The notes: generated by a model not told the origin, from the letters alone. A DNA stretch of 33,987 bases from Muribaculaceae bacterium (GCA_017505535.1 JAFVPD010000010.1:1-33987); one strand, 5' to 3'. Positions 8,245 to 17,228 are shown, numbered from the stretch's first letter. Program-made: numbers and translations.

Positions 8245-8285
8245 AAGGGTGCACTCTGAGATAGAGCGCACCCTTGTCATTTTTG
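8245..8285 (+). terminator. Terminator after inositol-phosphate synthase
   Basis: An 8-bp stem AAGGGTGC/GCACCCTT (8245-8252 with 8268-8275) continues inside as CTCT/AGAG across one A-C mismatch, with loop GAGAT. It is followed by GTCATTTTTG, an imperfect U tract, 32 bases after the stop codon. Confidence 0.85.
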
Positions 8286-8337
8286 TTGCCCATATTGCTC
8301 TAAGAAGGTTAAAATATTTAAATAAGATAAGCCATAT

Positions 8338-8368
8338 TTTGGCATTTCAAGCATTCTGGTTATCTTTG
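8338..8368 (+). promoter_or_regulatory. Perfect Bacteroidetes-type promoter in the ino1-kinase gap
   Basis: TTTG at 8338-8341, exactly 19 bases, and TATCTTTG at 8361-8368 match both consensus boxes (TTTG and TAnnTTTG) without error. A transcript from here would begin at about 8374 and meet a strong terminator ending at 8443, before any start codon. Confidence 0.7.
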
Positions 8369-8373
8369 TATTG

Positions 8374-8443
8374 TGTTTTTCATAGTATTAAATTAAGATT
8401 AAGGTTTCAGTCTGCCTCGTAGTGATACGGGGCAGATTTTTTT
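8374..8443 (+). ncRNA. Candidate small RNA or attenuated leader (~70 nt)
   Basis: This stretch lies between a consensus promoter (8338-8368) and a strong intrinsic terminator (stem 8411-8436 plus T7). It has no ORF of note. The downstream kinase seems to have its own promoter at 8494-8524, so the short transcript may be a free small RNA; alternatively it is a terminated leader for the kinase. Inference from promoter and terminator only; no known RNA family is recognised. Confidence 0.4.
8411..8443 (+). terminator. Strong intrinsic terminator
   Basis: A 10-bp stem TCTGCCTCGT/ACGGGGCAGA (8411-8420 with 8427-8436, one T-G wobble) with a six-base loop is followed directly by seven T residues. 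It is a textbook terminator but does not directly follow any coding gene. Confidence 0.88.
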
Positions 8444-8493
8444 ATGATCTATTCAGTTGTTAATTGTATCTGCTGCCAACGATATCAAATAAC

Positions 8494-8524
8494 ATTGCAG
8501 GATTGGTGATAATTATTAAATTTG
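8494..8524 (+). promoter_or_regulatory. Promoter of the PfkB kinase gene, possibly giving a leaderless mRNA
   Basis: ATTG at 8494-8497 (one off TTTG), a 19-base spacer and a perfect TAAATTTG at 8517-8524. The ATG of the kinase is at 8530, so the expected transcription start falls at or within a few bases of the start codon. Confidence 0.6.
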
Positions 8525-8529
8525 CAGTC

Positions 8530-9393
8530 ATGAAAGATAATATAAAAGAAAGAGTGGTTATAGGTATAGGCGAAGTGTTGTGGGATATTCTTCCCGACGG
8601 GACAAAGATGCTCGGTGGTGCTCCGGCCAATTTTGCCTATCATGTGATGCGTCAAGGTATAAGCGCTGTTGTGGTGAGCGCCGTTGGTGATGACTCAAAT
8701 GGAAAGGAATTGTGTCGATCATTGCAAGCAAAACAATTGCCTACTGCAATTGAAGTGGTGGAGTTCCCAACAGGTGCTGTAAACGTTGAACTTGACAATT
8801 GTGGTATTCCTCAGTATGATATCATTGAAAATGTAGCATGGGATAATATCCCGGCAACAGAGTCGGTGTTAGCCCTTGCGCGAAGTGCATCGGCGGTGTG
8901 TTTTGGGTCTTTGGCTCAACGTTTTGAAGTTAGTAAGGCCACAATACGCACGATTGTGCAAAGTGTGCCTGATGATGCTTTGAGAGTTTTTGACGTCAAT
9001 CTGCGACAACATTATTATAGCTCTGAGACCCTTGAGTGGTCGATGAGTCACTGTGATGTGTTGAAACTGAACGATGAAGAACTTCAGTGTTTTGTGCTGC
9101 TTTTTGATTTGAATGGTGATGAAACTGATTGTTGCCGTCAATTGATTTCACGCTATGAGATGAGTCAGGTTGTTCTCACCAAAGGTGCTGAAGGAAGTTT
9201 GGTGGTGACAAGTAAGACCTCGAATTTTGTGCCAGCAGTTTCGGTAGAAGTTGTTGACACGATTGGTGCCGGAGATGCATTTACGGCTACCTACATTGCG
9301 TCTATATTGAAAGGAAAGTCAATTGCTGAGGCTCAATATGCCGCATCGGTCGAGGCGGCTCATGTGTGCTCCCATGCCGGCGCAATGCCATAA
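8530..9393 (+). CDS. PfkB-family sugar kinase, probable fructokinase
   Basis: A 287-residue cytoplasmic ribokinase/PfkB-family kinase. The N-terminal substrate motif GEVLWDILPDG...LGGAPANFAYH and the C-terminal DTIGAGDAFTA anion hole with the catalytic Asp are both present. The GGAPANFA form and short length are typical of bacterial fructokinases, giving fructose 6-phosphate; other hexoses are possible. The open frame could run back to a TTG at 8464, but the ATG at 8530 puts Met a few residues before the first beta strand and directly after a good promoter. It stands alone between the ino1 region and recA. Confidence 0.87.
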   Translation: MKDNIKERVVIGIGEVLWDILPDGTKMLGGAPANFAYHVMRQGISAVVVSAVGDDSNGKELCRSLQAKQLPTAIEVVEFPTGAVNVELDNCGIPQYDIIENVAWDNIPATESVLALARSASAVCFGSLAQRFEVSKATIRTIVQSVPDDALRVFDVNLRQHYYSSETLEWSMSHCDVLKLNDEELQCFVLLFDLNGDETDCCRQLISRYEMSQVVLTKGAEGSLVVTSKTSNFVPAVSVEVVDTIGAGDAFTATYIASILKGKSIAEAQYAASVEAAHVCSHAGAMP

Positions 9394-9544
9394 CGGAGTC
9401 AAAAAAATGAAATATTCCCACGCAAAAAATGGCATAGTGTTTTGCTGTGTCGCATAATTTGCGTAATTTAGCAACACGATGGGATTGCCTCTGTTTAACT
9501 AAATTTAAAACAAGTGGAGCGGTGAAATTGCCCACAGTCAATCC

Positions 9545-9552
9545 TATCTTTG
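9545..9552 (+). promoter_or_regulatory. -7 element of the recA promoter
   Basis: TATCTTTG is a perfect TAnnTTTG box, 38 bases before the recA start. The -33 element is weak (ATTG at 9527-9530, spacing short). No clear SOS-box palindrome is seen beside it. The rest of 9394-9590 shows no gene. Confidence 0.5.
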
Positions 9553-9590
9553 CAACAAGAAAATAACAAAATAAAAGCAAATATACTATT

Positions 9591-10748
9591 ATGGCAAAGC
9601 AAACAATCAAAAAGACCGCTGATAAGCAGCAGGATCCCCGCTTGGCAAAGCTTAATGCGTTGTCGCAAGCAATGGACCGCATTGAAAAGAACTTCGGAAG
9701 AGGCGCTATAATGAAACTTGGCGACGAAGTTGTGGAAGATGTAGAAGTTATTTCTTCAGGTTCGATTGGATTGAACTATGCTCTTGGCGTAGGTGGCTAC
9801 CCGAGAGGACGCATTATCGAAATATATGGACCTGAATCATCAGGTAAAACAACTCTTGCAATTCATGCTATCGCCGAAGCGCAAAAAAATGGCGGGATTG
9901 CTGCTATCATCGATGCCGAGCATGCGTTTGACCGTTTCTATGCTGCAAAGCTTGGTGTAGATGTAAACAATTTGCTCATCGCGCAACCCGACAATGGTGA
10001 GCAAGCCTTGGAAATAGCAGAGCAGTTGATACGCTCGGCGGCTATCGATATCCTTGTGGTTGACTCTGTGGCTGCGCTCACTCCCAAAAGTGAAATCGAA
10101 GGAGATATGGGCGATCGCAATATGGGATTACAAGCACGACTCATGTCTCAGGCTATGAGAAAGTTGACCGGAACAATTTCTCGCACCAACACAACATGTA
10201 TCTTCATCAACCAATTGCGTGAGAAAATTGGTCAAATGTTTGGACCAACTGAAACAACCACCGGAGGTAATGCTCTCAAGTTTTATGCATCGGTGCGCAT
10301 TGATATTCGTGCAAGCTCTCCAATTAAAGATGGAGAAGAGGTGCTTGGCCGTCATGCCCGTGTGAAAGTTGTGAAGAATAAAGTTGCGCCTCCATTCAAG
10401 CGTGCCGAGTTTGATATAATGTTTGGCGAGGGAATTTCTAAGGCAAGCGAAATCATTGACTTGGGTGTGGAATATGGCGTGATTCAAAAGAGTGGTTCAT
10501 GGTTTAGCTATGATGGTAGCAAGTTGGCTCAAGGTCGTGACGCTGCAAAACGTGTGGTATCGGACAATCCTGAATTGGCCGAAGAACTCGAAGCAAAAAT
10601 TATGGCGGCGCTTCAAGGCGGCTCAGATGCAGTGGTTGTGAAAAAGCCTACATTGAAAGCCGGAGCCGAATCGTTGTCAAGCGAAATAGCCGATTTTGAG
10701 ACATCTCTTCCCGATGATTTTTCAATCGATGAAGACGCTATGGAATAA
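9591..10748 (+). CDS. recA: Recombinase RecA
   Basis: RecA forms ATP-dependent filaments on single-stranded DNA, carries out strand exchange and activates LexA-type self-cleavage. The 385-residue protein has Walker A GPESSGKT (about residues 82-89), Walker B ILVVDS, the conserved NQLREKIG loop L1 region, and [16 protein letters not shown]. The C-terminal tail is acidic ([11 protein letters not shown]), as in other RecA proteins. The length is slightly above the 350 typical of E. coli because of a longer N-terminal lead and tail. A GC-rich hairpin follows and the next genes are on the other strand. Confidence 0.98.
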   Translation: MAKQTIKKTADKQQDPRLAKLNALSQAMDRIEKNFGRGAIMKLGDEVVEDVEVISSGSIGLNYALGVGGYPRGRIIEIYGPESSGKTTLAIHAIAEAQKNGGIAAIIDAEHAFDRFYAAKLGVDVNNLLIAQPDNGEQALEIAEQLIRSAAIDILVVDSVAALTPKSEIEGDMGDRNMGLQARLMSQAMRKLTGTISRTNTTCIFINQLREKIGQMFGPTETTTGGNALKFYASVRIDIRASSPIKDGEEVLGRHARVKVVKNKVAPPFKRAEFDIMFGEGISKASEIIDLGVEYGVIQKSGSWFSYDGSKLAQGRDAAKRVVSDNPELAEELEAKIMAALQGGSDAVVVKKPTLKAGAESLSSEIADFETSLPDDFSIDEDAME

Positions 10749-10781
10749 TTTGAAGTAAATTTTTTCATAAGTATATTAAAT

Positions 10782-10813
10782 GCCCCGGCCCGCACATCAT
10801 ACGAGGTCGGGGC
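10782..10813. terminator. Terminator hairpin between convergent recA and the minus-strand trio
   Basis: A 9-bp GC-rich stem (10782-10790 with 10805-10813, one G-T wobble) sits 33 bases after the recA stop and just before the end of the minus-strand gene at 10820. Neither side has a long T tract, so it may serve both directions moderately. Confidence 0.7.
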
Positions 10814-10819
10814 GTTGCG

Positions 10820-11302
10820 TTATAACCAATGTGGAGTAATGTGTAAATCGTTGGCCAATGGTGTGAGTAGTGTTTTCACAAGTTTAATTGCCTGTTGATA
10901 TTTTTGTTGATAGTGCGATGCGAGCTCCTGGTTTTTGCATGATTGACACATTGCGAGTGTGTCAAGTGTGATGCAGTTTTCGATCGTTTGACGTAGTGCG
11001 ATGGTATTTGACTCCGCAACCGACGCAGGAACTTGAAGCTCGAGAATTAAAAGCTCGATGTCATCGTTTGGTAGGTCCTTGACGTTTGATGATGCGATGT
11101 GGGGCAAGAGTTGGAGCAGAATGTGGGCGAAAGAGTCTTTTAGTTGCAGTCGCAATGCGTCACGTTGATCGTGAGAGAGAACTGTGAATGTGTCCTGACT
11201 CTCACCGGTGCTTTTGTTCATAAAGTAATCCAATGCCGAGGTAGCATATATGCGTTCAAGCATGGCATTGATTGATAGACTGATTGTAATATTTCTTACC
11301 AT
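10820..11302 (-). CDS. Unrecognised 160-residue protein, last of a three-gene minus-strand unit
   Basis: I do not recognise this protein. It appears soluble, mostly helical, with no signal peptide. The N-terminal half contains YATSALDYFMNKS and LSHDQRDALRLQLKDSF; the middle is acidic (LPNDDIELLILEL); the C-terminal third has two cysteines in MCQSCKN and a helical stretch. It starts 14 bases after the end of the lipoprotein-like gene, so the two are probably cotranscribed. The set is on the strand opposite to the housekeeping genes on both sides, which suggests an inserted module. A phage structural or accessory role is possible, but there is no sequence proof. Confidence 0.7.
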   Translation of the reverse strand: MVRNITISLSINAMLERIYATSALDYFMNKSTGESQDTFTVLSHDQRDALRLQLKDSFAHILLQLLPHIASSNVKDLPNDDIELLILELQVPASVAESNTIALRQTIENCITLDTLAMCQSCKNQELASHYQQKYQQAIKLVKTLLTPLANDLHITPHWL

Positions 11303-11316
11303 AGAATTGTGTCGAT

Positions 11317-11757
11317 TTAGAGTTTAAATTTGCGTAGGATTAATAAGATTGTAGCGATTATTATTGCAATGATGAGGACTAAAGAGAATAAAGAATTGCT
11401 ATTGCTTTTGTGAGATGATTCTTTGGTGGTTGAGGTGTAATTTTCAGAGGTGTTGCCTGTAATGGTGGTTGTGTTGAACGTATCGGCGAGGTGTGATTGT
11501 TCGTTGTGGTTGTTGATGAGTCGGGCGGTCCTAATTCTCACATATTGTGCCGAATCATAGATTGCCGAAGAAATATCAATGATTTCGAGTGAGAGGCTGT
11601 CGTGAGAAAGTTTTTCAAGTATGGACAGGTGGCTTTCGGTTGTCGTGCTGTCGAGGCTCGAGTATTCGGCGCGTTGCTCGGTGGCCGATTTATGCACGTT
11701 GCAAGCTGTTGCGATTATTAGAATTGAGAGATATAGAGTCAATTGTTTTCTTCCCAT
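11317..11757 (-). CDS. Small lipoprotein with C-terminal membrane anchor (unimolecular-spanin-like topology)
   Basis: A 146-residue protein with a lipoprotein signal peptide (lipobox ending ATA-C19) and a single strong C-terminal transmembrane helix (about residues 122-142) followed by RKFKL. Between them is a polar, Ser/Thr-rich periplasmic stretch. A lipid anchor at one end and a membrane helix at the other is the layout of phage unimolecular spanins, which bridge outer and inner membranes at lysis; T1 gp11 is the model. The start at 11757 (MGRKQ) is chosen because it places the signal peptide correctly; the open frame runs back to 11835. It overlaps the upstream gene by 68 bases, a compact arrangement usual in phages. 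The spanin role is inferred from topology alone. Confidence 0.7.
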   Translation of the reverse strand: MGRKQLTLYLSILIIATACNVHKSATEQRAEYSSLDSTTTESHLSILEKLSHDSLSLEIIDISSAIYDSAQYVRIRTARLINNHNEQSHLADTFNTTTITGNTSENYTSTTKESSHKSNSNSLFSLVLIIAIIIATILLILRKFKL

Positions 11758-12139
11758 AATTGTGTGATTGTAAAAGACGAGTAGCATAATTAACCGATAT
11801 GAAAAATCGAGAGGCTTTATTCCCGGCCAATACAATAGCCAGGGCGTCCGACTCTGTTTTGATGCTTAGCGAGCGTTTCACTTTGTCAACTTTTGAGCAT
11901 ATTTCGGCCCACATTTGTCTTTTAAGAGGGTTGAGACGTGGCGGCAACCTACCTTGTCGGTATTGGCGTAATCCCTTGATTGCCGTATCAAACGTGATGA
12001 AATAGCCAGGTGCTTCATTCTCTACTGCATGTGAAATAATCTCTCGCCACGACATTGAGTAGGTGTGGTGGTTGGGCATTGAAAGTTTCATAATCTTTGA
12101 AATTAAGGCATTGTTGCGTTCTTTGTAAAGCTCTAACAT
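11690..12139 (-). CDS. Unrecognised 149-residue protein, first of the three-gene minus-strand unit
   Basis: No family is recognised with confidence. The protein is basic and apparently cytoplasmic. A conserved-looking core (about residues 20-90) reads MPNHHTYSMSWREII, then GYFITFDTAIKGLRQYR and LPPRLNPLKRQMWAEI, with several aromatic residues suggesting a compact domain, possibly nucleic-acid binding. The C-terminal part is encoded in another frame over the signal peptide of the next gene. It is the promoter-proximal gene of the trio, with a -7-like TAAATTTG on the minus strand at 12238-12231 and a hairpin at 12181-12211 in its leader. Confidence 0.65.
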   Translation of the reverse strand: MLELYKERNNALISKIMKLSMPNHHTYSMSWREIISHAVENEAPGYFITFDTAIKGLRQYRQGRLPPRLNPLKRQMWAEICSKVDKVKRSLSIKTESDALAIVLAGNKASRFFISVNYATRLLQSHNYGKKTIDSISLNSNNRNSLQRA

Positions 12140-12180
12140 GGCTGAAATGGTTTTAAAGAGAATAGATATTTAAACAAACT

Positions 12181-12211
12181 ACCATTTTGGTGAAATTGCC
12201 ACGAAAATGGT
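12181..12211. promoter_or_regulatory. Inverted repeat in the leader of the minus-strand trio
   Basis: ACCATTTT (12181-12188) pairs with AAAATGGT (12204-12211), continuing as GTG/CAC (12190-12192 with 12200-12202) past a G-G mismatch. It lies about 40 bases upstream of the 12139 start and downstream of the -7-like box. It could be a repressor operator or an RNA hairpin. Confidence 0.5.
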
Positions 12212-12230
12212 GATAAAACAATCTTTGTTG

Positions 12231-12238
12231 CAAATTTA
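12231..12238 (-). promoter_or_regulatory. -7-like element for the minus-strand trio
   Basis: The minus strand reads TAAATTTG here, a perfect TAnnTTTG box, giving a leader of about 85 bases before the ATG at 12139. No good -33 TTTG lies at the expected distance. The remaining 12240-12420 stretch shows no gene. Confidence 0.45.
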
Positions 12239-12423
12239 CCACAACGCTCATGCCGAATCGCAGCACATCTCGCAAATATTTTCAAGAATATGGAATTTTC
12301 TTCAAAGGAAACAGAAAAGATGATGGTAATGGCGTCGTGCTGCTAATAATGCCTAAATAAAGAAAAATAAATTTAAATATTGCGTGATGCTGTGCGCTCC
12401 TATTTGTATGAGAATGAAAGCGA

Positions 12424-12455
12424 CTTGCACGATGGTAAAATTTGTTGTACCTTTG
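12424..12455 (+). promoter_or_regulatory. Promoter of the rimP-nusA-infB operon
   Basis: CTTG at 12424-12427, a 20-base spacer, and TACCTTTG at 12448-12455 (perfect -7 box). Transcription would start near 12461, giving a ~125-base leader. Confidence 0.65.
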
Positions 12456-12460
12456 TAACA

Positions 12461-12586
12461 GATTGGATTGGTGGCGTGTGGGTATTCCTCGTCAACAATC
12501 TGAGCGGCGGCCTTCACATTGCTCAAATGTGGCTTTGAGGGGGCACGCTATTGTCGTATCAAAAAGTAACTAAACTTGATGTTAAA
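12461..12586 (+). promoter_or_regulatory. Structured 5' leader of rimP, candidate regulatory RNA
   Basis: The leader can close on itself by a 7-bp helix (TGGCGTG 12472-12478 with CACGCTA 12544-12550). Inside it, two hairpins exclude each other: CACATT/AATGTG (12515-12520 with 12526-12531) and CTCAAA/TTTGAG (12522-12527 with 12534-12539). This is compatible with a switch. No known RNA family is recognised. Confidence 0.4.
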
Positions 12587-13054
12587 ATGATTGACAAACA
12601 ACTTTTAAAGAGTACAGTAGAATCGGCAATTGCCGGAACCGAAATGTTTTTAGTTGACGTGCAAGTGAGCCCGTCAAACGCAATTGTGGTTGAAATTGAC
12701 AGTAAGTCAGGAATAGACATAGACGCATGTGTGGCAATAACACGTCAAATCGAGTCGGTGTTTGACCGCGAAGTGGAGGACTATGAACTTGAGGTGGGCT
12801 CAGCCGGATTGACCTCGCCATTTAAAGTGCGTGGCCAATATGAAAAAAATATTGGCAATGTGGTTGAGGTCCTATCTCGAGATGGTCGCAAATTGCATGG
12901 CGTGTTGACCGAAGTTGGTGAGACAACATTTACCATCGAGATAGAGAAAAAAGTTAAACCCGAAGGAGCTAAACGCCCCGTAGTAGTTACCGAGCCCATA
13001 GAATTTGGCTATGATGCGGTGAAATCAGTGAAATATTTAATAACCTTCAAATAA
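12587..13054 (+). CDS. rimP: Ribosome maturation factor RimP
   Basis: RimP helps mature the 30S ribosomal subunit. The 155-residue protein has the two expected domains: an N-terminal alpha/beta domain with the LVDVQVSP strand, IDIDACVAITRQIES and a YELEVGSAGLTSPF motif (family form LEVSSPGLDRPL), and a C-terminal SH3-like barrel (about 85-155). The open frame runs back to 12551, but the ATG at 12587 matches the family N-terminus (MIDKQLLKS). The gene order rimP-nusA-infB is conserved widely in bacteria; nusA begins 20 bases after this stop. Confidence 0.94.
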   Translation: MIDKQLLKSTVESAIAGTEMFLVDVQVSPSNAIVVEIDSKSGIDIDACVAITRQIESVFDREVEDYELEVGSAGLTSPFKVRGQYEKNIGNVVEVLSRDGRKLHGVLTEVGETTFTIEIEKKVKPEGAKRPVVVTEPIEFGYDAVKSVKYLITFK

Positions 13055-13074
13055 AAAACAGAGACAAAACAATT

Positions 13075-14328
13075 ATGGCTAAGAAAGAAGAAGCTCCTAA
13101 TATGGTGGAGCGTTTTGCCGAGTTTAAAGAGCTGAAAAACATTGATAAAGCAACAATGATCAGTGTCTTGGAAGAGTCGTTCCGCAACGTACTTGCAAAG
13201 ATGTTTGGCACCGACGAAAACCTTGACGTGATCATGAACCCCGATAAAGGTGACGTGCAAATTTTCCAAAACCTAAAGGTTGTGCCTGACGGAGAGGTGA
13301 CAAATCCAAATGTGCAAATAAGCCTTAGCGATGCACGTGCCGACCAAGATCCCGACGTAGAAGTGGGTGAAGATCACACAAAAGAAATCTTCTTTGCCGA
13401 CTTTGGACGTCGTGCCATTCTAAACTTGCGTCAAACTTTGCAATCAAAAATCCTTGAATTGCAAAAAGAGGCATTGTTCAATAAATTTAAAGAACTCGAA
13501 GGCGAAATTGTGAGCGGAGAGGTTTATCAAACATGGTCAAAAGAAACCTTGTTGTTGGACGATGACAAACACGAAATGTTGTTGCCCAAAGAAGAATCAA
13601 TCCCCGGTGATTATTTCCGCAAAGGCGAAACTATCCGTGCCGTTGTGGTTGAAGTTGAAAACAAAAACAATAACCCAAAAATCAAATTGTCTCGCACAAG
13701 TGACAATTTCCTTCGTCGCCTCTTTGAACTCGAAGTGCCCGAAATTCATGACGGTCTAATCAACATTCGTGCCGTTGCTCGCATACCGGGAGAACGCGCC
13801 AAAATAGCAGTAGAAAGCTATGACGACCGCATTGACCCCGTAGGTGCATGCGTTGGTGTGAAAGGTTCTCGCATTCATGGCATTGTGCGCGAATTGCGCA
13901 ATGAAAACATTGACGTGATCAACTACACGACCAATCCTTCATTGCTCATTCAACGTGCATTGAGCCCTGCTAAGGTGACATCAATACGCATCAACGAAGA
14001 AGAAAAATCGGCCGACGTATTCTTACGCCCCGAAGAAGTTTCGCTCGCTATTGGTAAAGGTGGGTTGAATATTAAGTTGGCATCAATGCTCTCGGGATAC
14101 AAGATTGATGTTTACCGCGACATTGAGACGGAAGATGATATCTATCTTGAAGAGTTTAACGACGAAATCGAAGATTGGATCATTGACGCGCTTAAACATA
14201 ATCTTGGTTGTACAACAGCTCGCCAAGTGCTACAATTCTCTCGCGAAGATCTTATTGAAAAAGTTGACCTTGAAGAGGATACTGTAGATTATATTATCAA
14301 TATTCTTAAGTCGGAATTTGAAGATTAA
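13075..14328 (+). CDS. nusA: Transcription termination/antitermination factor NusA
   Basis: NusA binds RNA polymerase and nascent RNA and controls pausing, termination and antitermination. The 417-residue protein shows the N-terminal polymerase-binding domain (1-~125), an S1 domain starting near [10 protein letters not shown] (about 142), and two KH domains including [21 protein letters not shown] (near 258) and [13 protein letters not shown] (near 325). The acidic C-terminal part has one helix-hairpin-helix-like region ([15 protein letters not shown]), shorter than the two repeats of the E. coli protein and usual in Bacteroidetes. It is cotranscribed with rimP and infB. Confidence 0.97.
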   Translation: MAKKEEAPNMVERFAEFKELKNIDKATMISVLEESFRNVLAKMFGTDENLDVIMNPDKGDVQIFQNLKVVPDGEVTNPNVQISLSDARADQDPDVEVGEDHTKEIFFADFGRRAILNLRQTLQSKILELQKEALFNKFKELEGEIVSGEVYQTWSKETLLLDDDKHEMLLPKEESIPGDYFRKGETIRAVVVEVENKNNNPKIKLSRTSDNFLRRLFELEVPEIHDGLINIRAVARIPGERAKIAVESYDDRIDPVGACVGVKGSRIHGIVRELRNENIDVINYTTNPSLLIQRALSPAKVTSIRINEEEKSADVFLRPEEVSLAIGKGGLNIKLASMLSGYKIDVYRDIETEDDIYLEEFNDEIEDWIIDALKHNLGCTTARQVLQFSREDLIEKVDLEEDTVDYIINILKSEFED

Positions 14329-14369
14329 GAAGATTAACATTTACGCTAAGAAAACCCACAAATCAATAT

Positions 14370-17228
14370 ATGGCGAAAACTAAAATAAGTAAAATAGCGA
14401 AAGACCTAAACGTAGCAATGCCTACGCTTATCGAGTTTTTGCGTAAAAAAGGTATCACTGTTGATGACAATCCCAATGCTCGTGTTGAGGAAGATGTCTT
14501 TGACATGCTTGTTTCTGCCTTTAAATCCGACAAAGACTTGAAAAGCAAATCGGAACAATTCTCCTCAGAACGCCAGAAAGAAAAAGCTAAACCGGTAAAA
14601 GAGGCTCCTCAAGAAATTAAACTGTCTTCTGAAGCACAGAAGCCTAAGATTATTGGCAAAATTGACTTGTCAAAATCTGGGAAGCCTGTGGCTAAACCAG
14701 CCGAGCCTGTTGCTGCCGAAAAACCGGCCGAACCGATAAAACCAATCGAGCCTAAAGTTGAAGAAGCTCCAAAGGTGGCCGAGAAAAAAGCGGAACCTGA
14801 GGTTAAACCTGTTGTGCCCGAGCCTGTTGCTCCCAAAAAGGAGGAAAAGCCTGTTCAACCAAAGCCCGTTGAAGTTAAACCTGAACAAAAGAAGGTTGAA
14901 AAAGCCGAGCCTGTAAAACCAGCCAAACCGGCAGAAAAGGTTGAGGCTCCTTCTGATGACGCAAATAAAGATGGCGACGAAGTGTTTACTCTCAAACGCA
15001 CAGTAGCAGGACCTACAATTAATGTTGTTGGTCGCATCGACCTTGAAGCTCTCAATCAACAGACTCGTCCTAAAAAGAAAACCAAGGAAGAGAAACGTAA
15101 CGAGCGCCTCGCAAAGGAAAAAGGTCAAGCGGCTGCTAATGCTACAGGTGATCGCAAAAAACGCAAACGCATTGGTGGCAAGGAGAAAGTTGACATCGAA
15201 AAAACTTCGATGCAACAAGATAATCAACAAGGTGCTAACTCTCGTAAAAATGAGCGCGATCACAACCGCCGTGACAAATCGGCCAAAGGTGACCGTAATA
15301 AACGCCCGGTTCACATCGAGGTGAACGAAGAGGACGTACAAAAACAAGTAAAGGAAACTCTTGCTCGTCTCACAAGCAAAGAAAAAGGACAGAAAAAAGG
15401 CGCGAAATGGCGTAAAGAAAAACGCGAAGCATTTGCCAATCAGCAACGTGAGGCTGCTCAGATGGAAGCTGCCGAAAGCAAGATTCTCAAACTTACTGAG
15501 TTTGTTACTGCCAACGACCTTGCTGTGATGATGGACGTTCCCATCAACAACGTAATCGCCACATGTATGAATATTGGTGTGATGGTGTCAATCAATCAAC
15601 GTCTTGATGCTGAAACAATCAATATTGTAGCTGAAGAATTTGGATTTAAAACCGAATATGTATCGGCCGAAGTTGCCGAAGCTATTGCTCAAGAAGAGGA
15701 TAGCGAAGAAGATTTGATGGCTCGTCCTCCTATCGTAACTGTGATGGGACACGTTGACCACGGTAAAACATCGTTGCTCGACTACATTCGTCAAGCCAAT
15801 GTTATTGCCGGTGAGGCCGGTGGTATCACTCAACACATTGGTGCTTACAATGTGAAACTCAGTGACGGTCGTCGCATTACGTTCCTTGATACTCCGGGTC
15901 ACGAAGCATTTACTGCAATGCGTGCGCGTGGTGCCAAAGTAACCGACTTGTGTATCATCATTGTTGCTGCCGATGACAATGTGATGCCTCAAACTGTCGA
16001 AGCTATCAACCACGCTTCGGCTGCAGGGGTGCCCATCGTGTTTGCTATAAACAAGATAGATAAACCCACTGCCAACCCCGATAAAATCAAGGAGGAACTT
16101 GCAGCGATGAATTACCTTGTTGAAGATTGGGGCGGTAAATATCAATCGCAAGACATCTCGGCAAAGAAAGGTATTGGCGTAGATGAGCTCATGGAAAAAG
16201 TGCTTCTTGAAGCCGAAATGCTTGAACTCAAAGCCAATCCCAATCGCAAAGCTGTTGGGTCAATTATAGAATCATCACTTGATAAAGGACGTGGATATGT
16301 CGCTACTGTTCTCGTGCAGAATGGTACATTGCGCGTGGGCGACATCATTCTTGCCGGAACTCACTATGGCAAGGTTAAAGCAATGTTTAACGAGCGTAAC
16401 CAACGCATCAAAGAGGCCGGACCTGCAACGCCTGCATTGATTCTTGGTTTGAATGGCGCTCCTACTGCCGGTGATACAATCAACGTGATGAGCTCCGATC
16501 AAGAAGCTCGCGAAATTGCAACTAAGCGTGAACAATTGCAACGCGAACAAAAAGACCGCACAACAACTGTGCTCACTCTTGAAGAAATTGCACGCCGTAG
16601 AGCGCTTGGCAATTTCCACGAACTCAATATCATTGTCAAAGGTGACGTTGACGGTTCAATTGAAGCTCTTTCTGACTCACTCATAAAACTTTCTACCGAA
16701 GAAATTCAAGTGAATGTGATTCACAAAGCTGTGGGTGAAATTTCCGAAAGTGATGTTGTGCTCGCGGCTGCGTCAGATGCAATCATCATCGGTTTCCAAG
16801 TGCGCCCATCGGTTGCTGCTCGTCGTGCTGCAGAGCGCGATGGTGTGGAAATACGTCTATACTCTGTAATCTATCAAGCAATTGAAGAGGTTAAAGATGC
16901 GATGGCCGGTATGCTTGCTCCTGAAATCAAGGAAGAAATTGTTGGTGCTGCCGAAGTGCTTCAAACCTATAAGATTTCAAAAGTTGGTACAATTGCCGGA
17001 GCTATTGTGCGTGAGGGTAAAATCAAACGCTCATGCAAAGTACGTCTCATTCGTGATGGTATTGTGCGCTACACCGGCGAGCTTGGCTCTCTCAAACGTT
17101 TCAAAGACGATGTCAAAGAAGTGCTCTCGGGCTATGACTGTGGTTTGAACATCGCCGGATACAACGATATACATGAAGGCGACATCATTGAAGCTTTCGA
17201 AGAAGTGGAAGTTAAAAAGGAATTGTAA
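14370..17228 (+). CDS. infB: Translation initiation factor IF-2
   Basis: IF-2 is the GTPase that brings initiator tRNA to the 30S subunit and promotes subunit joining. The 952-residue protein has an N-terminal IF2_N-type domain (1-55), a long Pro/Lys/Glu/Val-rich linker (about 70-215), a basic Lys/Arg segment (230-350), a second IF2_N-like helix bundle (about 370-430), then the GTPase: G1 GHVDHGKTS (461-469), G3 DTPGHEAF, G4 NKID and G5 SAKKG. Domains II, III and IV fill the C-terminal half. The repetitive linker is typical of Bacteroidetes IF-2. folK begins 12 bases after the stop. Confidence 0.98.
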   Translation: MAKTKISKIAKDLNVAMPTLIEFLRKKGITVDDNPNARVEEDVFDMLVSAFKSDKDLKSKSEQFSSERQKEKAKPVKEAPQEIKLSSEAQKPKIIGKIDLSKSGKPVAKPAEPVAAEKPAEPIKPIEPKVEEAPKVAEKKAEPEVKPVVPEPVAPKKEEKPVQPKPVEVKPEQKKVEKAEPVKPAKPAEKVEAPSDDANKDGDEVFTLKRTVAGPTINVVGRIDLEALNQQTRPKKKTKEEKRNERLAKEKGQAAANATGDRKKRKRIGGKEKVDIEKTSMQQDNQQGANSRKNERDHNRRDKSAKGDRNKRPVHIEVNEEDVQKQVKETLARLTSKEKGQKKGAKWRKEKREAFANQQREAAQMEAAESKILKLTEFVTANDLAVMMDVPINNVIATCMNIGVMVSINQRLDAETINIVAEEFGFKTEYVSAEVAEAIAQEEDSEEDLMARPPIVTVMGHVDHGKTSLLDYIRQANVIAGEAGGITQHIGAYNVKLSDGRRITFLDTPGHEAFTAMRARGAKVTDLCIIIVAADDNVMPQTVEAINHASAAGVPIVFAINKIDKPTANPDKIKEELAAMNYLVEDWGGKYQSQDISAKKGIGVDELMEKVLLEAEMLELKANPNRKAVGSIIESSLDKGRGYVATVLVQNGTLRVGDIILAGTHYGKVKAMFNERNQRIKEAGPATPALILGLNGAPTAGDTINVMSSDQEAREIATKREQLQREQKDRTTTVLTLEEIARRRALGNFHELNIIVKGDVDGSIEALSDSLIKLSTEEIQVNVIHKAVGEISESDVVLAAASDAIIIGFQVRPSVAARRAAERDGVEIRLYSVIYQAIEEVKDAMAGMLAPEIKEEIVGAAEVLQTYKISKVGTIAGAIVREGKIKRSCKVRLIRDGIVRYTGELGSLKRFKDDVKEVLSGYDCGLNIAGYNDIHEGDIIEAFEEVEVKKEL

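Noticed and set aside
9545..9590. SOS (LexA) box at the recA promoter
   Set aside because: No clear palindrome matching a known LexA box could be found near the -7 element by eye.
9302..9682. 126-codon minus-strand frame across the kinase-recA gap
   Set aside because: Runs over the end of the kinase gene, the recA promoter and the recA start; no homology or promoter.
14670..15446. 258-codon minus-strand frame inside infB
   Set aside because: Antisense to the repetitive Pro/Lys/Glu linker of IF-2, giving a Phe/Leu-rich low-complexity product; no start signals.
15588..16151. 187-codon minus-strand frame in infB
   Set aside because: Antisense to the conserved GTPase domain; shadow frame.
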